Below, piece by piece: positions 11,589 to 22,146 of a stretch of 64,000 nt of DNA. The stretch spans positions 124,001 through 188,000 of the forward strand of contig JAKEKT010000040.1 in the NCBI GenBank assembly GCA_021495925.1, written 5' to 3'. A program made the position numbers and the translations under genes. Below the pieces are notes generated by a model. It ran no database searches, had not been told where the DNA came from, and was given only the letters and a program-made list of their open reading frames with translations. Origin of the DNA: Diplodia intermedia. Its lineage: Eukaryota > Ascomycota > Dothideomycetes > Botryosphaeriales > Botryosphaeriaceae. Within the stretch, counting starts at the first letter, position 1; the number at the start of each line of letters is the position of its first letter.

Positions 11589-11833
11589 AATGACGCTGTT
11601 TCTGCTCTCACGAAGCCAAAGCCGGATAAACCGGTTAAGGTCAAGGTAAACTCGCTCTCTTGGTCTCCACCATACGCAGTATCTAACAATTGATGATATT
11701 AAAGAAGCCTAAGGCGTTGGCCCTCTCGCCCCGCCACAGCTTTAACGGGCAGGCTTTCATTATCACTAGCGAGTACACCGCTGCCCAGTGGAAGCGCATT
11801 CGACATATCCTGGACGACAAGAACGCCGAATGA
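11589..11833 (+). pseudogene. Spliced coding fragment downstream of the Hsp70-like gene
   Basis: Two coding-like blocks, 11589-11645 (NDAVSALTKPKPDKPVKVK) and 11705-11833 (a 42-residue end containing RHSFNGQAFIITSEYTAAQW and closing in TGA), are joined in phase 0 by a plausible intron (GTAAAC donor, AAAG acceptor). A CTAAC branch site and CAG lie directly before 11589, as if a further upstream exon had been spliced on. No ATG opens the frame. This may be the 3' remnant of a lost gene or an alternative terminal exon of the Hsp70-like gene. I do not recognise the family. Confidence 0.3.
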
Positions 11834-12550
11834 GACTGAATCCTCCCGTTTCGTCTAATTAATGCTGCGCTCTTTTTAAGTAGGCAGCTGAAGCGAAGCG
11901 ATTGTCCGGACGCAGATGTAAATGTTTACACTGCACAAATACGCCCAATTATTGCTCAGCAGCTGGACCTCAAAGTGACTTGTACTATCCACTAGCGTCT
12001 AAGCTCTTCCTCTCCAATGCGGGTGGTCCACACCAACAGATCTGCCAAGACGCCTTTCAGACCACAATCTCACGTCCACCAATCCGCCATCCTCGCCGCT
12101 CTTCTCCTCGACCGAAACGCACTTGGTGCGCCACTTGCAACTTCTACAGTAGAGCAGGGACTCCGGCCCACGATTCCGCCTCGCTTCCATCCCGCAGCCA
12201 ACACCACCAACACCCGTGCAATCGGCGTGCTTCAGGCCGACGCCCGGCACCCCAGTTCAGGTCGAATATAGTTCACCGACGTCACGCACGGCTGCGGCGG
12301 GGGATCGTCGTCCTGCTGCGGCGCGAGAGGAGCCAGAGGTGCAGGCGGCGGGTGTGGGAGAGATGGGATCGATAGCGGCGGAGCTCCTTTTTCGCGTTTG
12401 CGAGGTGGGTAGATAATGGCCGGGTCCACGGTTACGAGTCGGAAGTGGTGGAGGTTATTGTTGAGAATGTGTGTAAAGAGAATTTTGGAGCTTTCATAGG
12501 GAGCTGCTGTAACTGACATCACCCGGACAACCCTGGCTCGTACCAACATC
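11834..12550. other. Intergenic spacer downstream of the MFS gene
   Basis: 717 bp with several overlapping open frames on both strands but no motif or splice support. Nothing further is seen. Confidence 0.4.
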
Positions 12551-14402
12551 TCAGACGTCCTCCTTTTGCTTCTCCCTCTCCCCGTCCCCCCTCGCCTCAT
12601 CCTCCTCCCGCACGACCACACTCTCCGCACTCGCATTGCCCCTCTCATCCTCCCCCCTCTCATCCCCGCCCACGCCAGTACCCTCGCTCCCCGTCGCGCT
12701 CTTCTCCTCCTCCGCCCCGGCATGCCCCTGCGTCCCGATCTTCAGAAACGCGGACAGCGGAATCCCCACAGCCGCGATGCCCGCACAGTACAAGAAAGTC
12801 GCGGCGTACGGCTCGACCGGGTCGTCCTTAAAATACCCGCTCTTCGCCACCCCCCTCGCCTCGACAGCATCGAAAATCGCGGTGCTGATGCCCATCCCAA
12901 TCGTGACGCACAGCTTCGTCACGGTCTGAAAGATGCCGCCCGCGATGCTCTGCTGCTGCGGCGGCAAGCTGGACATGACATACATATTCGCGACGCAAAA
13001 CTCAAAATCCGCGCCCACAACCGCGAGCAGGAGGCCGGGGAACATGAAAGCCCAGTACGACGAATCCGCGTGCTGCAGGCCCATGAGCAGGAAGGACGCG
13101 ACGTACGCGGTCGCGCCGACGGCCATGAGCAGCGTGTTGGAGACGCGGTGCATGACGAGCCCGGCGACGACGTTGACGGCGATGCCGCCGATCGCCATGG
13201 GCAGCATGTGCACGGCGACGAGCAGCGCCGAGTAGCGCCGCACTTTTTGCATGTACAGCGCGATCCAGAACGCCATGATGGGGAACGCAAGGAACCCCAG
13301 CAGCAGCACGCTGATGACCAAAGAGAAGTCGCGGTCGCGCCAGATGCTCATCGGGACCAAAGGGTGCGCGCACCATCGCTCCCAGTACACGAAGCCGACG
13401 ATGAGCAGGGCGCCGAGGATGAGGAGGACGAGGACGTAGGGCGTTTTCCAGCCTTGCGGGGCGTCGGAGCCGAGGCTGGGAGGGGTGCGTCGTGTTAGTG
13501 GTGTGGGTGGGTGGGGGGGGGGGGAGTGGGGAGAGGGGTGGACGTGGTGGACACACCTCAGTGCGCCGGAGAACAGGCCGATGCCTGCAACCGTCAGGAT
13601 GGTGCCGACGACGTCGAACTTCTTGACCGCCTGCACGGACATCTTCTCCTTCTGCGTGTGGTCGACCGGGACGGAGAACAGGGCGACGGCGACGACGACG
13701 ACGTAGATGATGGCCAGGAGGAAGAAGCTGGCCCGCCAGTTGAACAGCTGCGTGGCGATGCCCGAGAATATGCTGCCGAAGACGAAGCCCATCGGGTTGC
13801 CGGCGCTGAAGCAGGCGAAGACCTTGTTCTTCCGCTTGGACGGCCGCTGGTAGATGTTGCCCAGCATGCCTTGGGCTGGAGGGACGGAGGCGGCCGACAT
13901 GAGACCCATGACACCGTTGAGAATGTCGATCTGAAGAGGCGTCTGGGAGAAACCGGCGGCCAGGGCGAAGACGGCGAAGAGGGCCATGCTACCGATGAAG
14001 AGCGTCTTTCGGCCGAAGAGGTCGGCCAATCGGCCAAAGAACAACAGGAACGAGCCAGAAGCCAGCCTGTAGACAACAGTCAGCGAGGAGCCTCTGTGAG
14101 ATGCGTCATCTCGTCACATACGAGGATGAACCGGCCAGCCATGTTAGTTCGGCCGTGGTCATGCCCAGGTCAGTTTGAACCTGCGACGTGAGGACTGTTA
14201 TGGCGCCATTGAGAAGGGACGACATGGCAATAGCCATGGTCGCCACCGAGACGAACAGGATCTCCTGAACGGTGGATGAGAAGACATCGGGCCTGGCTTC
14301 ACTGTCGATTGGCGCTTGCGCGGCCGCGGACGTGGTCACGCCATTGGTTTTCTCGTCGAGCCCGCTGGTGTCCGGTCGCTCGATAACCTCACTCTGGGCC
14401 AT
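12551..14402 (-). CDS. MFS drug/H+ antiporter, DHA2-like (ATR1-type)
   Basis: complement(join(12551..13475,13557..14066,14122..14402)), 571 aa, a normal length for a 14-helix DHA2 exporter of the plasma membrane. The start is ATG at 14400-14402 (MAQSEVIERPDTSG). A roughly 45-residue polar N-terminus precedes the first helix (EILFVSVATMAIAMSSLL). MFS motif A, GRLADLFGRK, follows helix 2. A glycine-rich GNPMGFVFGSIFSG and about a dozen further hydrophobic helices follow. The last 60 residues are a hydrophilic acidic tail (AEEEKSATGSEG, REEDEARGDGE). Both introns (GTATGT...CTACAG and GTGTGT...TCCCAG) fit phase 2, and the second carries a G12 run at about 13513-13524. Substrate is not predictable; relatives export aminotriazole, borate or toxic organics. 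Confidence 0.85.
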
Positions 14403-14944
14403 GATTGAGGACAAGACGGTATGGGAGAGGATGGAAACCGGCGCAAAGCATAGTCAATGCAGGGGATGCGCCGATATACGTTCTGCGAGGTCGGGACGGT
14501 GATTACCAGTGCAGCGGGAGAAATTCCGCTGCCGGCCTAAAAGCATGCAAGCAGTCCCGCAGTACCTCTCAAGCTGGGTTAGTCGCTCATTTCTCCTTAC
14601 GGAAAGGTTACGCGGCATCATGACTCGGCAGGTCCGATGACCGGCCTCCCACCTATCGCCGTTGACGAGAGTTCGACGACAGAGGATCAGGAAGATAGTA
14701 GCTCCAGAATGAAAGAATTCATTGTTAATGGGTCTACAGTATTGGATCAGATCGTACAGGTTATACCCACATGTCGGAATTCCCGAACGCCCATGCCAGA
14801 CGAAGATCAGCACTTGATCTTGCTGTGTCCACCGGAGGTATGCTGAGAATCGTACAAGATCATACAGATGGAGAGTGAGGAGGCTTTGACGTGTTGTTTG
14901 GAGCAAGCTCGCCATGGCACCCTAATTCCGGCGATGAGTGGCCT
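14403..14944. promoter_or_regulatory. Promoter of the MFS gene / downstream flank of CYC2
   Basis: 542 bp separate the CYC2 stop from the MFS start, both on the minus strand. It must hold the MFS promoter. No TATA box or repeated motif stands out. A long open frame on the minus strand here lacks any family feature. Confidence 0.4.
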
Positions 14945-16057
14945 TCAGAGCTTCCACACTCTCCAGCCCTTGAGGTCCATCTTGGAGAGGGCGCCTCGGA
15001 GTGGGCCTTGGACTTCTCCCTGTTCGGCCCATATTTTCCGACCAGCCCAGTAGTCCAAGAAGCCGTCAGGACCAGAGATCAGGATGAGTCGCGATCCAGG
15101 ACTCTTCTCCCCAGACTTGCCCGCCTCTTGCAGATGCCGCGCAACGTGAGACGGCTGGATGAAAGTCTTCTCCTCATCGACAAAGTAGTCGACAGCAAGG
15201 CGCTGGGCAGCGCCGCCCGCGCGCCGCTTCAAAGCGTCAATCTCCCTCACAACGAGCCCATCCTCACCGCCAATCGTCGTCGTCGTCGTCGTCGGCACCC
15301 CAGCATCCTGCCCCTTCCTCGCACTCCCCCACCCCAGCCAGCTCCCCCACCCGGAGGAGCCCTGCTGCGCAGCATCGTCGTCGCTCCTCCCGCCCACGCA
15401 ATCCTCCCTCCGCCTATTCGCCCACAGTATCCGCATGCGCGCCTCCCGCCCTCCCCCCCTCATCTGCAACGCCCGCGCCACCTGCAGCGCCGGCGCGATG
15501 CCCGTCCCGCCCGCCAGGAACAGCACCTCGCACACGTCGTCGGGCATCTCGAACGCGACGTGCGGCCCGCGCAGCTCGACGGCGGCGTCGGGCGGCAGGC
15601 GGTGCAGGTAGTTGGACACCTCGCCGGCGCGCTCGCGGCGGATGAGGAAGCGGAGCCGCGAGGCGTCGGTGCCGGCGCCGTCCGTTGTTTCTTCCTCGGT
15701 CGTCGGCGGCAGCGGCGTGTAGGCGCGCGCGATCTGCAGCTGCGGCTGCTTCGCCTCGACGCTCCACACGCACCGCGCCCAGATGTCCCGCAGGTCCTGC
15801 TGCGCCGTGGCGGGGCCGTCGCGGGCGCGCAGGGTGAAGAGCGTGCTGGTGGAGGAGACGGGGGCGCGGTCGGCGATGGCGTAGTGGGCGAAGCGGAGGG
15901 GGTGCAGGGTCGCGGATTCGGCGGCGGCGGCGGCGGCGGACGACGCGTCGTTGGAGTTGGTCCAGTGGCGGTAGCCGAAGCCGGCGGCGGCGCTGCCGCC
16001 CAGGACGACGAGGACGCCGGCGTTGGGGCGGAGCGAGGCGTGGAGGAGGCGCGGCAT
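14945..16057 (-). CDS. CYC2: Cyc2-like mitochondrial FAD/NAD(P)H oxidoreductase
   Basis: Single exon, 370 aa. It resembles Cyc2, the FAD protein on the outer face of the mitochondrial inner membrane that supports haem attachment to cytochrome c, probably by reducing haem. An N-terminal targeting and anchor segment (MPRLLHASLRPNAGVLVVLGGSAAAGFGY) is followed by the FAD-binding motif RAYTPLPP (about 110-117), the NAD-binding motif LFLAGGTGIAPALQ (about 183-196), and a C-terminal SGPDGFLDYWAG ending in GWRVWKL. A glycine/serine/threonine-rich insertion sits between the NAD motif and the C-terminus (about 225-260). This arrangement of cytochrome-b5-reductase-like domains with the DYWAG...GPL...VWKL tail is what separates Cyc2 from ordinary b5 reductases. 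It lies 141 bp downstream of AIM32 on the same strand. Confidence 0.78.
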   Translation of the reverse strand: MPRLLHASLRPNAGVLVVLGGSAAAGFGYRHWTNSNDASSAAAAAAESATLHPLRFAHYAIADRAPVSSTSTLFTLRARDGPATAQQDLRDIWARCVWSVEAKQPQLQIARAYTPLPPTTEEETTDGAGTDASRLRFLIRRERAGEVSNYLHRLPPDAAVELRGPHVAFEMPDDVCEVLFLAGGTGIAPALQVARALQMRGGGREARMRILWANRRREDCVGGRSDDDAAQQGSSGWGSWLGWGSARKGQDAGVPTTTTTTIGGEDGLVVREIDALKRRAGGAAQRLAVDYFVDEEKTFIQPSHVARHLQEAGKSGEKSPGSRLILISGPDGFLDYWAGRKIWAEQGEVQGPLRGALSKMDLKGWRVWKL

Positions 16058-16198
16058 TCACGGCGGTCGGAGGCGGGGGTTTGAGGTGGAGTGGTCGAAG
16101 GTGAGTGAAGAGAAGCTTCACGGGCGGAGCCTTCTTCGGCGGAAGCGTATTTCAGCCCTACCGCCGCCGGCCCACCCCGCCAACGTCTAAGTCTACCG

Positions 16199-17357
16199 TC
16201 ATAGTCTAAGTATGGTCCTGGCATCGTTGTCCTCGATGCCGCCTCTAAACAGGTCCTTGACAACCTTGCCCTGCACGATGGTCTGCTCCACGACGCCCTC
16301 GACTTGCTCGGGACCCACCCGGCCATACCAGATGCCCTTCCCGGCCAATGGGTGGCCGGCCTCCTTCAGTGTTTTCGGGATGTAGATGATGACATTGCCC
16401 GCGTATTTGTGTCCCCCAATGTGGCTGATCAAGCCAACGCTCGCCGACAGCGCATTTCCGTGGTGCTGCTCCAGATCCGGCTGCGGCCGGATGTCTATTC
16501 CCTTCGCCTTGAGCTTGTCCTCGAATTCTTGGCGCAAGAGCGGTCCAAGAATGCCGCACCGAGCGTCCCGTCCGCCATGTCCGCAAATCAGCACCAGCAC
16601 CTCGTCCACGTCCCGGACACCCGCGAAGTTGTCTTGAAGCTCTTCGTGCCGCACCAGCTTGGCCTGCTCCTCCAGCGAGAGCACGTCTTTGTGCATCTTG
16701 TGGAGCTGATTCGGTTTCGCGAAGCCCCGTATGAAGTTCTTGACCGAGTCTCCGGCCAGCGGTATCGAGGGTATGTACTTGAAGCTCGGGAAAAGGTATG
16801 CGGACGCAGACTCGGACGATGCCGATGCGCCGGGAAACGATACATTCGTGATCAGGACGTTATGGTAAGGCTACAGGCCCAGAGTTAGCACGCATCAAAT
16901 GCGGAGCATGCGGCGCGCGGGAGAGGGGAGCGTATACAGGCATAGGCTTGGGTGTGCTCCCCAGGATGCGCTTCCCCATCGCGCGCCGTGCTCATAGACC
17001 ATGAAGACGCACATCGCAGAGCTCTCCTTTCCTTCCAAGCACGTCCTTGACCTGGCGCTGGAAGTGTGCGTCGTCTTCCTCTTCTATCCGGCTTTTCCAG
17101 TCGTCCTTGCCCGTCGCGATGAGGATTTGCTCGGCGTAGGCGCCCATGGTGCCGTTGAGATTCTGCTTGTGGTCTATCTCCAGGCCGTCGGGAAAGGCGG
17201 GCATGGGGCGACAACTGCATGTCGGCGACGGACACGAGTCTACGACGGGGAACGGCGCGGAGTCGAATTTCGGGATCGGGATGCTCCTGCGGGGAGCATT
17301 GCGGCGGGGATGGGACGCGGTGAAGAGCGAGCGACGGGCGCATCGCCAGGAGAACAT
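16199..17357 (-). CDS. AIM32: AIM32-like thioredoxin-fold [2Fe-2S] protein
   Basis: complement(join(16199..16870,17013..17357)), 338 aa. Aim32 and its cytosolic relative Apd1 are thioredoxin-like ferredoxins with a Cys2His2-ligated [2Fe-2S] cluster; Aim32 is mitochondrial. The ATG at 17357 gives a basic presequence (MFSWRCARRSLFTASHPRRN). It is followed by a Cys-rich DSCPSPTCSC element and QNLNGTMGAYAEQILIATG. The cluster ligands are visible in ICGHGGRDARCG (Cys about 211 and 220) and SHIGGHKYAG (His about 265 and 269). The intron is 142 bp (GTGCGT donor, GCTAAC branch, GTAG acceptor) and joins GELCD to PYHNVLITN in phase 0. It is divergent from the SDR-like gene. Confidence 0.85.
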
Positions 17358-17593
17358 GATGCAGCGCAGCGAGAGGGCGCTCGCTTTGCAAACAGGCGGC
17401 GGCGGCGGACATGGTTTTGTTACCGGGGACGAGCGAGCTGCGTCATGTCGCTCGGCCTCGGCCTCGGCTGGTGACTGCGCGGAGCTGTCGCATCTCCGCG
17501 TCGCGTCTCCCTCTCTTCCTCCCCACGCTCCACGCGCCGGCACCATGCGCCCACACCCCCCGCAGGCGCCCCATCGCTCGTGACTGCGCACCA
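17358..17593. promoter_or_regulatory. Short divergent promoter AIM32 / SDR-like gene
   Basis: 236 bp between two divergent start codons, GC-rich, with no clear TATA box. Most regulatory sites are probably shared by the two genes. Confidence 0.5.
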
Positions 17594-18917
17594 ATGGCTT
17601 CGCCGCCGCAGGATGCAGCGCCCGACGCATCGTCGCACCAGCACCGTCCCGCTCGGCCTCGGTCTCCGCGCTTCCCACCGCACAATGCCCCGCGCGTCTG
17701 GTTTCTGACGAATGGCACCTCGCCCATTAGCATCGCCCTGGCCACCCAGATCCTCGACCACGGCGATTACGTCGTCGCCGGCGTGCTGCCCGCCGAGTTC
17801 GAGCGCGAGAGCGGCCGCAGCGAGGAGTTCCGCAGCTTCCTCGACAAGGTCAGCGGTGCCGAGGGCGACCAGGAGCGCTGGAAGGAGAGGCTGCGCGTCG
17901 TGAGCCTGGATGCCAGGTAAGCCGCTGCTTATCAATGCTCTGCTTCTACATTCCGCGTCATGTGATTTAGACTTTCGTTGCTGACAGATGGTCCGTAGAG
18001 TGATCGGCCAGTGTCAATCCGCCGTCGCCGAAGCCGTTGATGCCTTCCACAAGGTCGACGTGCTGCTGGGATGCTCCAGCGAGACGGTCGTGGGCACGGT
18101 CGAGGAGCTGGCTCAATCGACGCGGACCATGAACCTCGCCCGTAACCAGTTCGAGACCACCTTCTTCTCCAATGTCAATATCATCAAGGCCGTGTTGCCC
18201 ACCATGCGAGCTGCCAAGAACGGCCACATCATCATGCTGACAGGGACGACGGGCCATTTGGGCACGCCAGGACTTGGAATGTACTGCGCTGCCCAGTGGG
18301 CTATCGAGGGATACTGTGATGTAAGCCTGCGGAAGATTGCCGTAGAGCGCGCAAAGCTGACAAGGTCGTTTTAGAGTTTGGCTTACGAGATAGCGCCGTT
18401 CAACATCAAGATGTCCATCATCCAGCCGAACATGGAAGTCAACGTCTTGACAAACCGCATTACCTCGGCTCCTCCGATGGACGAGTATGCGCCCGATGTC
18501 AATCCCGCCCCTCTTTGCCGCGAGATTTTCAGCGGCTTGCTTGACAAGTTGGACACCAGATCCGTTGGCCTTGCAAACCAGCCATCCCCGTCAGCCGACG
18601 ATGAGGGTCCTTCTCCCGCGAGCACGGCCAACGTGCATTCAACCGGCGATCTCCTTTCGTCCTCACAGATTACTTCCTTGTATCCCATGCTGGACCCTGC
18701 GGTACGTGCGTTGCTGATTGCGGAAACGGTCCATGCTCTCACTGCCATTGGAGGCCACGACAACCCGCCTGCTCGACACATTGTAGGATTTGAAGGTGTC
18801 GCAAGCGTAAAGGAGAAGTTGAAAACAGTAAGTGAAGAGTTGGAGGATTTCAATGAGGTGAGCGGCGCAGTCGATATTGGCAAGGGCGAGGATGCAATGG
18901 ATTTCACCCAAGGCTGA
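17594..18917 (+). CDS. SDR-fold protein with degenerate active site (probable pseudoenzyme)
   Basis: join(17594..17916,17999..18320,18375..18917), 395 aa. The fold is that of a short-chain dehydrogenase. However, the N-terminal strand reads VWFLTNGTSPISIALATQIL, where the nucleotide-binding TGxxxGxG should be. The expected catalytic Ser is in LTGTTGHLG. The YxxxK motif reads YCAAQWAIEGYCDSLAYE, with Gln in place of Lys. Downstream is the usual APFNIKMSIIQPNMEV strand, then about 170 residues of C-terminal extension. Fungal relatives with similar opening strands exist, as far as I recall, so the loss is probably an old family feature and not recent decay. All exons keep frame and the introns have standard sites. 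Function unknown; a sensor or scaffold role is inference only. Confidence 0.78.
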
Positions 18918-19719
18918 ATGCCCGTTGTTCAGTGAGTGCAATCTATTTCATTTTTGCCGCGTTATGTCGGTGGTCGCTACCGTTTCAGAGTCCCTCTTTG
19001 GGGAGTGGTTGTGTCTCCCTCCGCATTTTTATCTGTTGTTCTGGCAAGATCGTCCAAACCCCTGCACGGGAATGGCTTGTACTGTCCACCATTGCAGATC
19101 CTGCTCCGTCAGGGTCTTGAAACATCGCCAGTTCGGACCGTGGTACATTGCAACAGACAAATGATTCTGCCCATGGGAAACGGATGCTTTGATCCGGACA
19201 TAAACGTACAAAGGAATCCAAACGGCCACGTCAAAGTAGTACTTCAGCCTCCGCTCGCGGTTCGCTGCTCGCAACGCCTGCGAGTCTTCGTACGACACTC
19301 CTTCTTATCGTTATAAACCTGGCAACCGCCTTGCTCCTGTACAATTCGTTATTTTCAATCCGTCAATGCTGTGAGCCCGTGCTTGCGGCAGATCCCGCTT
19401 CAATTCACCATCCATCGTGCGCAAACTTGCTCAACTGGTTACACTATGGTCTTGGCACGGAGAGGACAACGGTGCCGGCTCATATAAACCTTTCGCACCC
19501 TTGATCCCGTCGCCTTGCCTTCCCACCGAGCTTCATACCCCGTCCTACGAGTTTACCCTCACGACTACTTTACCGTACTGGTTTCGCGACATCAAGACCA
19601 TCCACATTCTCGCCTGGGTTCTGGCCACCATAACTGCGTTCTAGCCAATTGATCCATCCCTCCTGACCATCCTTCTGTCGGTCACTTACAGACTCCCTTC
19701 GCCGCTCGTGGTCAGCTCG
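18918..19719. other. Intergenic spacer upstream of the decayed peroxidase
   Basis: About 0.8 kb. It contains a CATATAAACC at about 19480 that may be the old TATA box of the pseudogene downstream. A minus-strand frame at about 19029-19298 has protein-like composition but no ATG and no family match. Nothing else is supported. Confidence 0.4.
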
Positions 19720-20887
19720 TCGACATCCATGGTGCTCACCAACTCGTTCATCCGGCGCTGACGATGCCCGTGGTCCCTGCCTGTCCTGAATGCCCTTGCC
19801 AATCAGTAAAACCGTATCTGTACCTTTACCAAGAACTCAATGGCCTCTGTCGCAGCGATTTCATATCCCACGATGGCGTCGCCAACCATGATTAAACTAG
19901 TCAAGGCTATGAAGGACGGTAAGCATCACGCTTGATCCAAGCTCTTTGACAAATAATATTCTAACACTTCATTCCAGTCCATTCTGTTGATCCTGCCGTG
20001 TCTGAGTATCTAAATCGCTTTCGTTTGTTGCCAGCGGTATTTGTGACATGCGGACACTCTCCATTGGCGGCGATCACCTTCGTACGAAAGATGACTATAC
20101 GTGTCGACTAAAGGCTTCGACTCTAGGCCTCAACGGCACGCAAAGCTTTCTTGCTTTACGTCCACGCTCTGACCTGTATGACTCCCGTAACGCTGTTCAC
20201 CTGAACATCGATCTCTTCAAGCAGCTCTACCATGATAAGCGGATACTACTGGAGAAGATGTCGATTTGTCTCTCGGCATGCTTGCCAAAAACATTCTCGC
20301 GAGGACCATGGATAGCATCCGACGTAATTCCGACATGTTTCTGAGCACTAGCAATGCCATGACCGGATCCCGAAAGTCTTCGCGAATCACAACACCGACT
20401 ATTCGAACGGTTACGTCAACGGGGAAACTCTGAAGTCGTTCTTTGGGGTGATAGAGGATCTAGAGGGTGGTCTAGAATAAGTAAGTTGACTATCTTGCAC
20501 TATAATACGGCTGGAGTCAGGACAATGGTTTGGCTCTGTGTCTCTTTAGAATGTTTCCTTACCTACATGCAAGCAGGCTCTTTGCGATTCGTGCAGCGAC
20601 CTGGTTGTAATGTACTAACGGCTTCACAGATATGGGGTAGCGAAAGTATTCCGGACAACTGGTACCGCCGCCATTCGATTCGTCCCTACAGTTTCCAGGA
20701 TCTCGGCAATGATATCGTCTACACTTTCAAGCAGAACCTGATCCTCATAGACGTATTCTTTCTCGGCGGCAATGCGGATGGCAGGATGAACAACCTCAAG
20801 GTGCTAGTGTTGAACGAGAAGGTCCTTCCCTCGTCAAGCTGCACTTGTCATCCCACTACCTCGACCCCTCAGTATTCAACGGTTTAG
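19720..20887 (+). pseudogene. Decayed heme haloperoxidase (chloroperoxidase / peroxidase family 2)
   Basis: Pieces of a fungal chloroperoxidase-like protein appear in the right order but in different frames. First is DDARGPC (about 19757-19777), which should run into the heme-ligand PCP motif. The next bases continue as PVLNALANQ only after a one-base shift, then hit TAA. An exon MIKLVKAMKDG with a GTAAGC donor joins DPAVSEYL. Then come MRTLSIGGD...LGLNGTQSFLALRPRSDLYD (20048 on) and, after a shift near 20250, DVDLSLGMLAKN and STSNAMTGSRK. After another shift comes NTDYSNGYVNGETLKSFF, then IPDNWYRR and QDLGNDIVYTFKQN (to 20887). Family members use a proximal Cys thiolate on heme. With at least three frameshifts and a stop the locus cannot make the enzyme. 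Confidence 0.65.
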
Positions 20888-22146
20888 GTGGATACGAGCG
20901 GGTTCCCAGAAGGAGATGGTCAACTGAGCAGGCGGCGGGAGGGCAGCCGTTTCTTCCGAGAACTGGTTTGATGTTTGGTTTTCGTCGGGGCGGTGTTGCG
21001 GGATACGAGAGCCACAGGGATCGGCACGGCATAGGCGCTGGGGCCAGCCGGGGCGAATAGGAGAAGGGCGAAACCGTCTGCAACCGTTTCTTCTGGACTA
21101 TTCGGTAGACTGACAATCCAACAGCTCTGCGTCACAGTCTCCTGTTCCGGCTCTGGCGTGTTTTCTCCACCAATGAGGGCCGGTGCGAGCTTGGCAGCCG
21201 CCGGCAACGCTGGCCTCGTCGCCGGCGGGCCGAGAAATCGCCTGGGCGTCTCACGCCTTTGCTTTCGATTAATTGCACCTCCACCCCTCTCGCACACCAG
21301 TGTCACCACCCAGACCAGCCCAGCCCACTGATCGGCTGCCGCCCCTTCCCAACGCGTCGGCCGCCGCAATGCGCGAAACAGGACAAGGCTCGGTTACGCC
21401 CACCTAAAACACGGCCCAAAAGGGCGAAGACCGGGCAAGCATGATTGTAAGCATGGCCCACCAGATAGCCGAGCGCGCGCCACCTCCACAGGCAAGTATC
21501 GACCGCCGATCCTCCTCCATTCGTTGACTGTTTCTGTTTGCCGGGTGTTTGGACGTTTTCAACACTGCTCCTCGGGCCCCTTCTCTTTCGCTTCCCAGCC
21601 GGGACTCCCGTTCGTTCCGGCCAAGCACTCCATCGAAATCCCCCCGTGAGCCCCGTTATGCGCACTGCATCGGCGGACTCGGCGGGACTGTTTGCCGGGT
21701 GCCACGGCGGCGAGGGCGTGCCGTCGACCGCCTGCAGCAAAGACGGATGCCGATTGGATGGGGAAAATGCCATGGCAGAGCTTGGCCTGGTGTAGAGCGC
21801 GTGCTGGAACCAGCAAACGGTCCCTTGACGTGGCAGCCGTGGATCAGCCCTGACAGCCATGCGCATGCCTCGAAACATCCACCTTCATCAAGCGTAATCT
21901 AATTCGGGATGCCGGCCCACTGCCGCTTTGGGGCTTTCCTCCCGGGCTCTCTCACGGGCTCAGCAGCTATATAAACCGGCGAGGCTCACGATCTCTTTCT
22001 GTTCTTTACGGCTGGTCCAACCAACTTCACATTCACTGCCTTCTACCGCTTTCGCTCTCACTCCGATTCTCTCGTTCGCCTCAGCGCTAGACGCTTTACG
22101 ACCACTTTTCAACCACCAACCAACCAAACCAAACCAACCAGCAAAA
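20888..22146. promoter_or_regulatory. Intergenic region and LPMO promoter
   Basis: 1.26 kb. The 3' end is the promoter and leader of the LPMO gene, with a strong TATA box and a leader rich in AACCAACC units just before the ATG. The rest is GC-rich, with open frames on both strands that have no motifs or splice support. Confidence 0.55.
21968..21975 (+). promoter_or_regulatory. TATA box of the LPMO gene
   Basis: TATATAAA, 172 bp before the start codon, followed by a pyrimidine-rich leader. A strong TATA box fits an inducible secreted-enzyme gene. Confidence 0.65.

Noticed and set aside
12566..13498. 310-codon + strand open frame over the MFS gene
   Set aside because: Antisense of a high-GC coding exon, with Arg/His/Asp-rich composition typical of such shadows.
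19029..19298. Minus-strand 89-codon frame (EDSQALRAANRERRLKYYFD...)
   Set aside because: Composition is protein-like, but there is no ATG, no upstream exon with a donor, and no family match.
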